This document shows positions 23,006 to 32,463 of a stretch of DNA of 64,000 nt, one piece after another. A program made the translations under genes and the position numbers. The stretch is taken from positions 88,833 through 152,832 of the forward strand of contig JAJPIQ010000032.1 of assembly GCA_021324685.1 (NCBI GenBank), in the 5' to 3' direction. Under the pieces are notes generated by a model, which saw only the letters and a list, made by a program, of their open reading frames with translations, did not search any database and was not told the origin of the DNA. Source of the DNA: Bacteroidota bacterium. Lineage in GTDB: Bacteria > Bacteroidota > Ignavibacteria > Palsa-1295. The stretch's first letter is position 1; every line of letters starts with the position of its first letter.

Positions 23006-24127
23006 TTAGAGTTCGATCTGGACGGGGGTATGTTCCGGCGCGAACGCGAGGATCGAGACCTGTCGGGCCATCTCGCATGCGATGTTGGCGAACGCCTTCC
23101 CGGCCGGTGAATCGGGTGCAGTCGCAACGATCGGATGTCCGGCATCGCCGCCTTCGCGAACGGCAGTCACCAACGGCAACTCTCCTAAAAACGGTACTTC
23201 AAAATTCTTCGCTGCTCGCGCGCCGCCGCCATGCGCAAAAATTTCTTCTCGTTCGCCGCAGTGTGAACAAATAAAATAGCTCATGTTCTCGACGATGCCG
23301 ATCACCGGCACGTGAACTTTTTCGAACATGCGAATGCCCTTCCGCGCATCGGCCAGGGCGACGTCCTGCGGCGTCGTTACGATCACGGCGCCGGTCAGCG
23401 CGAGCGACTGCACCAGCGTAAGCTGGATATCGCCGGTGCCCGGCGGGAGATCGAACAGAAGGTAATCGAGTTCGCCCCAATCGACATCGGTCATAAATTG
23501 CTTGAGGGCGCCGGACGCCATCGGGCCGCGCCACACCACCGCCGTATCGGGATCGACCAAAAAGCCGATCGACATGATCTTGATGCCTTCGGCTTCGAGA
23601 GGGATCATTTTCACCTTATTCTCCGCCACCTGGCGTGCGGCCGGCTTCGCGCGTTCTAATCCAAACATGATCGGAATGCTCGGGCCGTAGATATCCGCAT
23701 CGAGCAGCCCGACTTTTGCGCCGTCTCGCGCGAGTTGAACGGCAAGGTTCGCCGCAACGGTCGATTTTCCAACGCCGCCTTTACCCGAAGCGACCGCGAT
23801 CGTGTTTTTTACTCCGGGCAGAATTTCCCCCTGTTGTTTTTGAGTTCCATGTGGCACTCGCGAAGTCATGCGCACGTGCACGTTCCCATGGCCCGCAATG
23901 CGTTCGACCGCTCGCTCCGCCTGAGATTGCAGCTCATCGCGTACCGGACAGGAGGGCGTAGTCAGTTCGAATGTGAAGCTCACATGACTTCCTTCGATCT
24001 TAAGATCGTGGATCATCCCGAGCGAGACGATGTCTTGCCGGAGATCGGGGTCGTTCACGGTACGGAGCGCGTCGAGGACGTCCGATTCGGAAATTGCAGT
24101 GTTGGAGGATTTGGAAAAGAGGCCCAT
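23006..24127 (-). CDS. mrp: Mrp/ApbC family Fe-S cluster carrier ATPase
   Basis: A 373-residue protein starting MGLFSKSSNTAISES. Residues about 10-80 form a MIP18/DUF59 domain (DVLDALRTVNDPDLRQDIVS). The ATPase has a deviant Walker A (VASGKGGVGKSTVAANLA), LLDADIYGPS, FDLPPGTGDIQLTL and a C-terminal CSHC pair that bridges the cluster in the dimer. It loads Fe-S clusters onto apoproteins. It lies upstream of the NifU-like gene on the same strand. Confidence 0.93.
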   Translation of the reverse strand: MGLFSKSSNTAISESDVLDALRTVNDPDLRQDIVSLGMIHDLKIEGSHVSFTFELTTPSCPVRDELQSQAERAVERIAGHGNVHVRMTSRVPHGTQKQQGEILPGVKNTIAVASGKGGVGKSTVAANLAVQLARDGAKVGLLDADIYGPSIPIMFGLERAKPAARQVAENKVKMIPLEAEGIKIMSIGFLVDPDTAVVWRGPMASGALKQFMTDVDWGELDYLLFDLPPGTGDIQLTLVQSLALTGAVIVTTPQDVALADARKGIRMFEKVHVPVIGIVENMSYFICSHCGEREEIFAHGGGARAAKNFEVPFLGELPLVTAVREGGDAGHPIVATAPDSPAGKAFANIACEMARQVSILAFAPEHTPVQIEL

Positions 24128-24170
24128 GCCAGCAAACTTTCGCGCAAAACCGGCGTGGTATTCTATAAGT

Positions 24171-25688
24171 TCACTCCGCTCGGCGATACAAATAATATGT
24201 TCCGATCGCGGTATCGAGGTGATAACGGTCCAGAAGGGGTTGAAAGCCGGGCAATGTGAGGAGTAGATCGAGCGTCGTCCGGTTCGTCGAGGCATCGAGC
24301 GCATTATCGACCACAATAAACCGTGTCCGAGCTTCCTCGAGCGAGCGGACATACTCGCTCCGCCACGCGTTCTGGTAGTCGGTAAAATTCCCATTCGGGT
24401 TCGCGAAGAGTCCCTGTATCGTAGTGAAGCGAGTCGCGAACGGCCGGTCAATGCGCCAGCGAGGCCCCGGCGATGTGAACGAGGCTACTTCGACGGCTTC
24501 GAAGGGCTTGGAATGCTCTTCGACATAGTTCGCAATCGACCCGTCTTGTCCGGAAAAGCGATCGAGATCGTGAGTGAAAATGGAAAAAGCTCCCAAAGAA
24601 AAAGAAGAGGCGACCAGGGACCACGGATAGAGAATAACAATCGCGAGCGCGACTGTCGCCGTACGAAATCCTGTGGCCCGAGGGCGTTTGCCGCAGGCTT
24701 CCCATAATACCGCAGCGACCACCGGCATGATACACGCAAAGAACGGGGCGAAATGATAGCTTGCCAATCGCCGCATCACTGCAATGCCGGCGATCAGGCT
24801 AAAAAAGACGAATACGATATAGAATATTTCCCGATTCGATGCCGGACGGTAGATCGAACGTTCCCTTCGCCGCGCATGAACGATGACCGCAACGAGCCAG
24901 ACCGCCAGGAGCGCAACGGCGACCCACGCGCGGCGGGAATAATCCCGGAACGCGAATAAATGGCTATACACTTCGATATTGTACCGGATTGTCGCCAGGT
25001 AAAATTGTTCTATGCCATGGGGAATCAATACATAGGGCAGGAGTCCGATCGCAACAATACTTCCAAAGCCGAACGCGATCGAGAGCAGCGGTTTCAAATC
25101 TTTGATGCTGCGGATTTGGAACAGTGCCAACGGCGGAAGCAGCAACAGCCCGTAGGTAGGCCGAATCCAAAAAGCAATCCCGATAAAAATTCCAGTTCCT
25201 GCGAAAAAAATCCATGGTCGGGATTGCGATCGGTAGGCAGAAACGGTGCACCATATACTCGAGAGAATGGGCAGGATCGCAAAGGCATCGCGCTGACTCA
25301 TGTATTGGCCCGGACCGTTAATGTAAAATAGCGCATAGAGTGCGATGCCGAAAAGTGCGGCGCCCCGGTCGAGCCAGAACCGTCCGATCTTATAAAGAAG
25401 GACCAGGCTTGCAATCTGGAAGAGGACATCCATAAGGCGAAGCGAGAACTCGGAATTACCGAAAAGGGCCATCGCGCTCGCATGGATGAAGACCGTGCCT
25501 GGGAAATTACTGTCCCAACTCCCAAGGTAGGGCAGCCCATGGAAACGGTAAAAGGTCCAGGCCATCACTTGCTGGATGTCGATGTCGGCATGAAAGGGAT
25601 AGAGGAAGATCGCCGGAAGAACGAACAGCGTGAGCAAAGCCAGGGCCAGCACAGCGCGCCGGCGAGCGGGAACGAAAGAAAACGGCAT
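24171..25688 (-). CDS. GT-C-like membrane glycosyltransferase (paralogue B)
   Basis: A 505-residue protein with about 10-11 membrane segments. The first periplasmic loop has YPFHADIDIQQVMAW and LPYLGSWDSNFPGTVFIHA. The soluble C-terminal domain has RWRIDRPFATRF, GNFTDYQNAWRSEYV, TRFIVVDNA and LPGFQPLLDRYHLDTAIGTY. It shares every block with the proteins at 8729 and 37338. GT-C enzymes transfer sugars from polyprenyl-phosphate carriers outside the membrane; the acceptor is unknown. The ATG at 25688 is preferred over a GTG at 25706. It follows paralogue C by about 24 nt. Confidence 0.78.
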   Translation of the reverse strand: MPFSFVPARRRAVLALALLTLFVLPAIFLYPFHADIDIQQVMAWTFYRFHGLPYLGSWDSNFPGTVFIHASAMALFGNSEFSLRLMDVLFQIASLVLLYKIGRFWLDRGAALFGIALYALFYINGPGQYMSQRDAFAILPILSSIWCTVSAYRSQSRPWIFFAGTGIFIGIAFWIRPTYGLLLLPPLALFQIRSIKDLKPLLSIAFGFGSIVAIGLLPYVLIPHGIEQFYLATIRYNIEVYSHLFAFRDYSRRAWVAVALLAVWLVAVIVHARRRERSIYRPASNREIFYIVFVFFSLIAGIAVMRRLASYHFAPFFACIMPVVAAVLWEACGKRPRATGFRTATVALAIVILYPWSLVASSFSLGAFSIFTHDLDRFSGQDGSIANYVEEHSKPFEAVEVASFTSPGPRWRIDRPFATRFTTIQGLFANPNGNFTDYQNAWRSEYVRSLEEARTRFIVVDNALDASTNRTTLDLLLTLPGFQPLLDRYHLDTAIGTYYLYRRAE

Positions 25689-25712
25689 CGGAGGCTGTAA
25701 CGGCACGTCCGG

Positions 25713-27311
25713 TTATCGAGTTCGTCCAACCTCCTTGTAAATCGCGTGCATCGGGAAAATCGTATCGAAGATATAGTGTTGCTCGATGAAATCCTTAATT
25801 TCCGGAGTGTATGGCAGGCACGCGCTATAAAAAAATTGTGGTTGGCCTCCGAGATCGCGGGAGAACACAATGTAGCGCGGCAACGTCGTTTGAAGCGATG
25901 CAAAAAATTCGCGCCTCCATTCGTTTTGATAGTCCATGGTCTTTCCGGTATAGCTCGTAAATACAAATTGCCACGGTGCCTGAAACCGGTTCGATTTTCG
26001 GCGATGGGTTCGCCAGGAGATCCCGGGATCGCCCATGATCTCGACATAGTCGCTTCGATCTGTGTGACGATCGAGAAAACCGGCGATCGCGGCGTCCTCC
26101 GAAGCGACACTGTCGGCAAAGGAGTAACATCGATAGGCAGATTCGAGCGAGCCACCCGCGATAAACGATCGGACGAGACCCCACGGATATAAGAGGGCGG
26201 CAAGCAGGAAGAGGAGTGCCATGAGCGCTGTTCGGCGCCACTGTTGAAAAGGCTGAATAGCATCCCAGAACGACTTACTTAGCACCGGAATGAATCCCGC
26301 ATAAAAAGCAGAGAAATGAACGGCCGCGAGCGCCTGCTGCATAAACATTCCCACCCACAGCGATCCAAATAAGATGTAGAGAAATCGCCTCTCTCGATTC
26401 GAATCGATCACAGGAGCGTTCCCTTTTATTTTCCGGAACGAATGATAGAGTATCCATGCGGTGCCGAGAATGAAAAGAACGAGCGTTCGTAATTCGAGCA
26501 GGTTATGAAGATACTCTTTAAAGCGAGCGGCCGACGGTGGAATATGAGAATAAATGTCCGAATTATAGCGGATCGCCGCACAGTACAGGTTATAGAGACC
26601 GTCTGTGCGAAGCGCATACGAAAGGAGCAAAAGGAAAATAGGAATGAAAAATCCAAGACCGGCCAGTGCAATGGCCCGAAGATCCGTTATTCGAAACAGC
26701 GTGAAGAAGGGAACGGCGATCAGCACGGCATACGTGGGACGAAAACAGGTGGCAAAGCCTGCCATCGCCCCACCGGCGAATAAGAGCCAATACTTCTCCT
26801 TTATTTCCGTTTTGCGGAACGCCCGGATAAAGAAGTATGCAGTTAGAAGTATGGCGAAGATTGCGAACGAATCCCGTTGGCCCATACAGTCCAACCGGCC
26901 ATAGGCATAGAACAACGCAAAAACGATACAGCCAAAGCAAGATTCGGCGGGCGATAGCCATAATCGGCTCGTTTTGTAGAGGGCCAGTATGGTACACAGG
27001 ATCGCGATATATTCCACCGTTCGGAACGCCAGCATCGATTCGCCCAGCGTTGCGATAGCGAGCGCATGAAATAAAGTGACGGCCGGAAAGGCATTATCCC
27101 ACGCGTCAAGATAGGGTAGTCCGCCATAGCGGACGAAAACCGTTCCTGCCCATTGCCAGACGTCGTTATCGGCATTGAAGGGATAAAGCAGAATCGCCGG
27201 CAGGATTCCAAACGCAATGAGGCCCGCGCTAAGCCACCGTTTATGATACAGACAAAAATCCAGGACCGTACGGATGGCGTACCTCCTGGAACGCTCATGT
27301 GACCGGAACAT
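25713..27311 (-). CDS. GT-C-like membrane glycosyltransferase (paralogue C)
   Basis: A 532-residue multi-pass protein. The first loop reads YPFNADNDVWQWAGT and LPYLDAWDNAFPAVTLFHA, as in its paralogues. Its C-terminal domain is more diverged: WRTHRRKSNRF, MDYQNEWRREF, LPRYIVFSR and QHYIFDTIF are recognisable, but the terminal YRR is lost. It is the first gene of a tandem pair with paralogue B. The ATG at 27311 is chosen; the open frame extends to a TTG at 27356. Confidence 0.75.
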   Translation of the reverse strand: MFRSHERSRRYAIRTVLDFCLYHKRWLSAGLIAFGILPAILLYPFNADNDVWQWAGTVFVRYGGLPYLDAWDNAFPAVTLFHALAIATLGESMLAFRTVEYIAILCTILALYKTSRLWLSPAESCFGCIVFALFYAYGRLDCMGQRDSFAIFAILLTAYFFIRAFRKTEIKEKYWLLFAGGAMAGFATCFRPTYAVLIAVPFFTLFRITDLRAIALAGLGFFIPIFLLLLSYALRTDGLYNLYCAAIRYNSDIYSHIPPSAARFKEYLHNLLELRTLVLFILGTAWILYHSFRKIKGNAPVIDSNRERRFLYILFGSLWVGMFMQQALAAVHFSAFYAGFIPVLSKSFWDAIQPFQQWRRTALMALLFLLAALLYPWGLVRSFIAGGSLESAYRCYSFADSVASEDAAIAGFLDRHTDRSDYVEIMGDPGISWRTHRRKSNRFQAPWQFVFTSYTGKTMDYQNEWRREFFASLQTTLPRYIVFSRDLGGQPQFFYSACLPYTPEIKDFIEQHYIFDTIFPMHAIYKEVGRTR

Positions 27312-27438
27312 AATTTTGGAACGAAAGTCACGGGAATATCCCGTATGCAATTCCAACTTTCAATGGGAACGAGAAAGTTTTGAGGGCACTCCGAATTGCC
27401 CTGTCGCTGTTACAAGGCCGCCTTAATTTTCGAAGACC

Positions 27439-27882
27439 ATGAATCGAATCGTCATTGCGTTATTATTCTTTCTTTCTTTTGCCATCGGCTGCACCGGTAA
27501 TGAAAAGTTAAATTCGGACACGAACGAAGCTTCCGTTGCAGGCACTTCGACCTCCGAATCTGCACTGGAAATCCCGATGACAGCGGATGTCATTGCCAAA
27601 GGACATACTATTTACGAGAACACCTGCTCGCCATGCCATGGCGTCAACGGCAAAGGCGATGGCCCCGCGGCCGCGGCGTTCAACCCGAAGCCACGCGACC
27701 ACTCGAACGGTGCGTATATGGATAAGCTCTCCAACCGTCATATTTTTAATGTCGTACGATACGGAGGGCAGATGTACGGCTATCCCACGATGCCGGCGCA
27801 GCCCCAGCTTTCCGACGACCAGATCGAACAGGTCGTGGCGTTTGTCCGCACGCTAAGCAATACATATAAGGGACCGAAGTAA
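27439..27882 (+). CDS. Cytochrome c lipoprotein
   Basis: A 147-residue protein with a signal peptide ending in a lipobox (FLSFAIGC). After an acidic linker, GHTIYENTCSPCHGVNGKGD holds the CxxCH haem site, and the axial Met is likely in YPTMPAQPQLSDDQ. It ends in IEQVVAFVRTLSNTY. This is a class I mono-haem cytochrome anchored to a membrane, for periplasmic electron transfer. No oxidase genes are nearby. Confidence 0.9.
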   Translation: MNRIVIALLFFLSFAIGCTGNEKLNSDTNEASVAGTSTSESALEIPMTADVIAKGHTIYENTCSPCHGVNGKGDGPAAAAFNPKPRDHSNGAYMDKLSNRHIFNVVRYGGQMYGYPTMPAQPQLSDDQIEQVVAFVRTLSNTYKGPK

Positions 27883-27983
27883 ACAGTTGCAGGGGAACAA
27901 GCTTGGCTCAGTCACTAGAATTTCGGCATTCTCATTTGTGGAATTCCGTGAAAGTATATGGTTGAATTTCGTCATTTGTTGTA

Positions 27984-28382
27984 ATGAAATCACGGGCCGC
28001 AGCTATAGTTGTGCATCGAAACCATCTGCTGCTCATACATCGTGAGAAAGCCGGTGCTCAGTATTTCACGCTTCCCGGTGGCGGGATCGAAATGGGCGAG
28101 ACACCGGAGGCTGCGTGTCTTCGCGAATTAGCGGAGGAAACCGGTTTGCGTGGTACGATTCACTCGAAGTGTTGTGTGACTCAAAGCAATGGTCGCTTGG
28201 AGTACTTTTTCTGTATTACGGAATTCCGTGGTATTCCGAGACTTGGAGGTCCCGAAAAGCATCGGAACTCAGAGGGAAATAAATACACATTGCTATGGGT
28301 GCCGCTGGACGATCTGCGTTCGTTCGATATCAGGCCTGAAGGTATCAAAGAAAGAATTCAAGATTTTGTAGCCAGTTTGTGA
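27984..28382 (+). CDS. NUDIX hydrolase
   Basis: A 132-residue protein. GGGIEMGETPEAACLRELAE followed by ETGL is a complete Nudix box (Gx5Ex7RELxEExG). These enzymes cleave nucleoside diphosphates linked to another group, such as oxidised dNTPs or sugar nucleotides. The substrate is not evident. No operon partners. Confidence 0.9.
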   Translation: MKSRAAAIVVHRNHLLLIHREKAGAQYFTLPGGGIEMGETPEAACLRELAEETGLRGTIHSKCCVTQSNGRLEYFFCITEFRGIPRLGGPEKHRNSEGNKYTLLWVPLDDLRSFDIRPEGIKERIQDFVASL

Positions 28383-28419
28383 ACTTCCCCAGTGATCGGC
28401 ACGCGGGGATCTGTAATGC

Positions 28420-29355
28420 TTAGAAGCGAATAAGATCGGTCCCCGTTATCCGAATTCCGGCGAGAAGGAACTGTGCGTTTCTTGGAATTGGAACGGCGCC
28501 ATCGTCTTCCCAATGCTCCCAGCCGGCGTAGACCTGCATGCGTCCGGCGACCCCATGGAACTCGAAGCCAAGTTCGGCATGGCCGTCGAAGGTAACCTTC
28601 GCAATGTGTGAAAAGCGGCCGAAGAAATTCGTATCCCTTCCGAATGCGGTAAAATCGGTGAAGACCATGAGATAAAGCGAGCTTGCATTCCAATTCGCGA
28701 GCTTCGATTGGAATGCTTCGCCAAAGGACCACTCGATCGCCTGAAAATCGGTCCCAAGATGTTCGTCCGATCTTGGAAGGCGGTAATCTTCACCGAGATA
28801 ATAGAGGTCGCCATGCAGCCAGGCAACGGTCGGCACGGCAAGGCCCAGCAGGCGGTCGCTCGTCCAGATCGCTTTGCCCGAAAGAGAGCCGTAAATGAGC
28901 GTCCGTTCGCCGAATACATCGCTGTACTGGCCCGGGTCGCCGTTGTCAATGTCGTGACGGCAGGTATAGATCGTTCCGACCTGCCACTCGAAATCGGAAC
29001 TTTCTTTTGCCGCATAGACGAGGCCCTCGTGCCAGAACGCTCCGCGCGGACGAAAATCGATCGCATCGTTCAAGTCCGCGGTCAATTCCATTCCCGAAAA
29101 CCCGAAGAGCGATTTGTCGCCATTCCATCGGGCGAACTCGAAGATCGCGCCCATCGTGATGTCCCAGGCCCAGCGGGCGCTATCGCTTCCAAAACCTCGC
29201 TGGACCTGCGCCCAGTAGCCGCCGTGACCGAAGAGAGAAGTTGTATCCGCGTGCCCATCCCACGTTGGTTGCACTAAAAAACTACGCGTCGGCCAAACCG
29301 GACCGGCTCGAACCTCGAGTGGAATGATAAGGAGCAGCACAAAAAGATATTTCAT
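28420..29355 (-). CDS. Exported beta-rich outer-membrane-like protein, unknown function
   Basis: A 311-residue protein with a signal peptide (MKYLFVLLLIIPLEVRAGP). The mature part is rich in alternating aromatic and polar residues (GYWAQVQRGFGSDSARWAW, VYAGWEHWEDDG) like a beta-barrel of about 12 strands. The start at 29355 is set by the signal peptide. No family is recognised. Confidence 0.7.
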   Translation of the reverse strand: MKYLFVLLLIIPLEVRAGPVWPTRSFLVQPTWDGHADTTSLFGHGGYWAQVQRGFGSDSARWAWDITMGAIFEFARWNGDKSLFGFSGMELTADLNDAIDFRPRGAFWHEGLVYAAKESSDFEWQVGTIYTCRHDIDNGDPGQYSDVFGERTLIYGSLSGKAIWTSDRLLGLAVPTVAWLHGDLYYLGEDYRLPRSDEHLGTDFQAIEWSFGEAFQSKLANWNASSLYLMVFTDFTAFGRDTNFFGRFSHIAKVTFDGHAELGFEFHGVAGRMQVYAGWEHWEDDGAVPIPRNAQFLLAGIRITGTDLIRF

Positions 29356-29563
29356 AACTGTATTCTCACTTGAAACGGCTGCGCTTGCAATATACGAAAA
29401 GTAATCATGGAACATCGATCGAACTTAAAATCGACTGCGAGCTTAAATCAAACTACCGTAAAAAATTTAATCTAAGCGGAATAGCGCCCAGCGCGTTAGA
29501 ATCGTTGCTTTTTGCTTTTCTCTATGCGTAGCATTTCATTATTCTTCAAAAAAGTATAAGCCA

Positions 29564-29597
29564 GGCTTGACTTTCGGTTTTCCGCGCCGTATTTTTG
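29564..29597 (+). promoter_or_regulatory. Bacteroidota-type promoter
   Basis: TATTTTTG at 29590-29597 matches the TAnnTTTG -7 box. CTTGAC upstream, near 29566-29571, could serve as the -33 region. It would start transcription near 29604, just before the hairpin structures at 29617-29720. Confidence 0.45.
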
Positions 29598-29603
29598 TCT
29601 TTC

Positions 29604-29720
29604 TATAGACAGCGCGCTCTGCCCCGTGCGTGTGTGCTTCTGCGAGACGATCGTAGGGCAAAGGGTTTGGTTGCGTATTCCGCGCGGGGCAGAGTCTTTC
29701 TTTGTCAGGGACTCTTTTTT
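29604..29720 (+). ncRNA. Putative small RNA or attenuator with two competing hairpins
   Basis: CTCTGCCCCG (29617-29626) pairs perfectly with CGGGGCAGAG (29685-29694). AGAGTC (29691-29696) also pairs with GACTCT (29710-29715), followed by six or more T residues, a canonical intrinsic terminator. The two helices share AGAG (29691-29694) and cannot both form completely. No good reading frame covers the region. It is either a short structured RNA ending at its own terminator or a leader with an antiterminator. I do not recognise a known RNA family. Confidence 0.45.
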
Positions 29721-30042
29721 CGTTTTATAGACACTTTTTTAAGTCGTTTTTTAGTCTGGAGTTTGTCAATTTCGTCTCTTCTGCAAGACCCGCATTTTCC
29801 ATATCGCAGGCCTCGCCGTAAGGGCAGTAATTGACATTGTTGAATCCGAGCGCTTTCGGTCCTCTTCAACCGGAAGTTCTCCTAAGGAGCTGCCGGGGAG
29901 GAATGGACATCCTTCCCGGCTTTTTTTATGGTTCCCGTTTCCGACCGCCCGTCTCTCGAAAATCTCTTAAATCGGGCTGCTCACAGTGCGTTCTTCGTAT
30001 TTTTGTAAAGATTCAGATCCATCCATACCCAAACGAATTTAC
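29721..30042 (+). other. Gene-free leader region upstream of sucD, with a second terminator
   Basis: No convincing reading frame. It holds the strong terminator at 29892-29927, the palindrome CTCCTAAGGAG (29878-29888) and AT-rich sequence before the sucD ATG. A second short transcript ending at 29927 is possible. Confidence 0.4.
29892..29927 (+). terminator. Strong intrinsic terminator
   Basis: GCCGGGGAGGA (29892-29902) pairs with TCCTTCCCGGC (29910-29920), one G-T pair, followed by seven T. No gene lies directly upstream on this strand, so it probably ends a small RNA or works as a leader attenuator ahead of sucD. Confidence 0.75.
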
Positions 30043-31275
30043 ATGAGTGTTTTAGTAGATAAGCATACGCGGCTTTTGGTGCAGGGGATTACCGGCTCCG
30101 AAGGGTCCTTCCATACCCAGCAAATGAAGGAATATGGTACGAACGTCGTGGCCGGCGTAACTCCTGGCAAAGGCGGTACGACGCACGAAGGAGTGCCGGT
30201 GTTCAATACCGTTGCCGATGCCGTCCGCGAGACGGGCGCCAACGCGGCCTGCATTTTCGTTCCGCCACCCTTCGCAGCGGACGCGATCCTCGAATCCGCC
30301 GCCGCCGAACTTCCGCTCATTGTCTGTATCACGGAAGGGATCCCGGTACGCGACATGATTCCCGTCTATGAATTCGTGAAGCATTCGAAATCGCGGCTCA
30401 TCGGACCCAACTGCCCCGGCGTGATCTCTCCCGGAAAAGCGAAGATCGGTATTATGCCCGGTTTCATCCACAAAGAGGGGCGCGTGGGAATTATCTCCCG
30501 TTCCGGGACCCTGACCTACGAAGCCGTGAAGCAATTGACCGACGCGGGACTCGGACAATCGACCGCCATCGGGATCGGCGGCGATCCCATTATTGGAACG
30601 CGGTTCCTGGACGCCATCAAGCTATTCGCGAATGACGATGAGACCGATGCGGTCATCATGATCGGAGAGATCGGCGGCACGGCGGAAGAAGAAGCGGCCG
30701 CATGGATTGGCGCGCATTTCCACAAGCCGGTCGTCGGATTTATCGCAGGGCGTACCGCGCCTCCGGGCCGTCGGATGGGCCATGCCGGAGCGATCATCGC
30801 AGGCGGCAAAGGCACCGCCGACGAAAAAATGCGGGCGATGAAAGAGAATGGGATTATGGTCGTCGAAACTCCGGCCGAAATGGGCGAGACAGTGCGCAAA
30901 GCACTGTCGAGTGCCCCGAAACGGAAATCGGCCGGTATAAAAGTTACCGCCCAGGTCGGTCCCACGAAAAAAGCTTCCGGAATGGCAAAACGCGTCATGA
31001 AGGAGATGGGATATGTTCCGATTTCGGAAGCGAAAGCCGGCAAAAAATCGAAAACTCCTAAAAAAACCGCACCTCTCAGTCGCAACGCAAAAATACCTTC
31101 GAAGCCGAAGGCAAAACCAAAAGCCACGAAAAAAACGGCAGGAGCCAAAGGACGGAAGCAAACAGTGGCAGCCAAAGGTCGAAAACCGACGGCAATAACT
31201 AAAGGACGGAAACCAACGGCAATAGCTACAGGACGAAAACAAACGAGACCGGCCAAAGGGCGTGGCCGTCGATAA
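30043..31275 (+). CDS. sucD: Succinyl-CoA ligase alpha subunit with a histone-H1-like basic C-terminal tail
   Basis: A 410-residue protein starting [20 protein letters not shown]. The core, about 290 residues, is complete: CoA-binding [37 protein letters not shown] and the phosphohistidine loop [20 protein letters not shown]. SucD normally ends near here. About 120 further residues follow, rich in Lys, Arg, Ala, Thr and Pro, with repeated KGRKPT/KGRKQT units ([16 protein letters not shown]) resembling histone H1 or AlgP tails. The partner beta subunit gene (sucC) is not adjacent. Confidence 0.93.
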   Translation: MSVLVDKHTRLLVQGITGSEGSFHTQQMKEYGTNVVAGVTPGKGGTTHEGVPVFNTVADAVRETGANAACIFVPPPFAADAILESAAAELPLIVCITEGIPVRDMIPVYEFVKHSKSRLIGPNCPGVISPGKAKIGIMPGFIHKEGRVGIISRSGTLTYEAVKQLTDAGLGQSTAIGIGGDPIIGTRFLDAIKLFANDDETDAVIMIGEIGGTAEEEAAAWIGAHFHKPVVGFIAGRTAPPGRRMGHAGAIIAGGKGTADEKMRAMKENGIMVVETPAEMGETVRKALSSAPKRKSAGIKVTAQVGPTKKASGMAKRVMKEMGYVPISEAKAGKKSKTPKKTAPLSRNAKIPSKPKAKPKATKKTAGAKGRKQTVAAKGRKPTAITKGRKPTAIATGRKQTRPAKGRGRR

Positions 31276-31306
31276 GGTTGGCAGGATTTTTATTCTTTTC
31301 TGATGC

Positions 31307-31909
31307 ATGGAGGCCCGTATCGCAAAATATATGTTTCTCTTTGGCCTCCTTTCGCTCGTGGGGACGAACATACGAGCCCAGGACACCGCCCAATATCGAA
31401 ATAAGGCCTGGCGCGATTCTGTGACCGAATACGAAGGCCGCCTCGAAGCATACCATCAGGAACTTTATAGTTACGACTGGGGCATGACCCTGGGGATGCT
31501 GCCGGTCGTCGGCGAGGGAATTTATCTTGGGAAGTGGCGCACCGGGATCGAGTTTTCTGCAGCTCGGGCCATTGCGGTCGCCATCGCGGCTGTAGGGACG
31601 GTCCGGCTTATTGGCGCCAAGCCCAGTATCGGTGTGGATATCGGCATGCTCGTGGGCGGCATGGCAGGATATATCGGCCTTAAACTATGGGAACTTGCGG
31701 ACGTCCGCCACACGGTCTCCGAGCGCAACGAGGAGCTTGTGCAACGATTTCAGATCGACACGGCCGATGTCGTTCCGCACTCGATCCGCTATCCGACGAA
31801 GCCCTGGCCCAACTGGATCACCAGTTGGCCACCCGCGCGCGCCCCCCAGGAGTCCAGGGAGGCCGTGAACGCGCCGCTGCCGCATTTAGGCGCAACGGGC
31901 CCGCAATAA
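31307..31909 (+). CDS. Exported membrane-associated protein of unknown function
   Basis: A 200-residue protein. The N-terminal hydrophobic segment (KYMFLFGLLSLVGTNIRAQ) looks like a signal peptide. The middle has two more hydrophobic stretches (FSAARAIAVAIAAVGTVRLI and DIGMLVGGMAGYIGLKLWEL). The C-terminus is Pro-rich and polar. It lies 31 bp after sucD and may share its transcript. No family is recognised. Confidence 0.65.
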   Translation: MEARIAKYMFLFGLLSLVGTNIRAQDTAQYRNKAWRDSVTEYEGRLEAYHQELYSYDWGMTLGMLPVVGEGIYLGKWRTGIEFSAARAIAVAIAAVGTVRLIGAKPSIGVDIGMLVGGMAGYIGLKLWELADVRHTVSERNEELVQRFQIDTADVVPHSIRYPTKPWPNWITSWPPARAPQESREAVNAPLPHLGATGPQ

Positions 31910-31984
31910 TTTGCGTTATACGCCGCTCGAGAATTTCACGCATCACTTCACGCATCCCATTTACGAATCTCGTTTCTGATTTTT

Positions 31985-32416
31985 ATGGCTTTAGAACGCA
32001 CGCTTTGCATCATCAAGCCGGACGCCGTCCGCGCCGGGAATATCGGCAATATCATTGCCCACATTCAAAAAGAAGGGTTCCGCATTCTTGCATTGCGCAT
32101 GACCTCGCTCACTCAAAAATCGGCCGGGAAGTTTTACGAGGTGCATCGAGGCCGGCCTTTTTACGAAGGTCTGGTCGAATTCATGTCCGGCGGCGCCTGT
32201 GTGCCGATCGCGCTCGAAAAAGAGAATGCCATTGCCGAGTGGCGCCGTGTCATCGGCGCGACCGATCCCGCCGAGGCTGCCGCGGGGACCATCCGCAAGC
32301 TCTACGCGAAAAACAAAGGCGAGAATGCCGTCCATGGGTCGGACTCGGTCGAGAACGGTCTGCGCGAGATCGCGTTTTTCTTCACCGAAGCGGAGTTGGC
32401 AGAGTTAGGCGCGTAA
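31985..32416 (+). CDS. ndk: Nucleoside diphosphate kinase
   Basis: A 143-residue protein, normal family length. [20 protein letters not shown] is the NDK signature and [20 protein letters not shown] contains the phosphorylated His of the NxxHGSDS motif. It moves the gamma-phosphate between nucleoside triphosphates and diphosphates. The gene stands alone, with a hairpin 6 nt after the stop. Confidence 0.97.
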   Translation: MALERTLCIIKPDAVRAGNIGNIIAHIQKEGFRILALRMTSLTQKSAGKFYEVHRGRPFYEGLVEFMSGGACVPIALEKENAIAEWRRVIGATDPAEAAAGTIRKLYAKNKGENAVHGSDSVENGLREIAFFFTEAELAELGA

Positions 32417-32421
32417 AAAAA

Positions 32422-32447
32422 CGATCCCTCCGGCGAGGGAGGGATCG
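32422..32447 (-). terminator. Terminator between ndk and the convergent small gene
   Basis: CGATCCCTC (32422-32430) pairs with GAGGGATCG (32439-32447). The run of seven T follows on the minus strand, so the hairpin mainly serves the small minus-strand gene at 32464; it may also slow transcripts from ndk. Confidence 0.65.
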
Positions 32448-32463
32448 AACGATTAAAATCGTC

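Noticed and set aside
29604..29927. 4.5S SRP RNA, 6S RNA, tmRNA or RNase P RNA
   Set aside because: None of the conserved core sequences of these RNAs was seen; kept only as a putative unnamed structured RNA.
29831..30046. Short frame over the second terminator before sucD
   Set aside because: It reads through a strong terminator hairpin and overlaps sucD in another frame.
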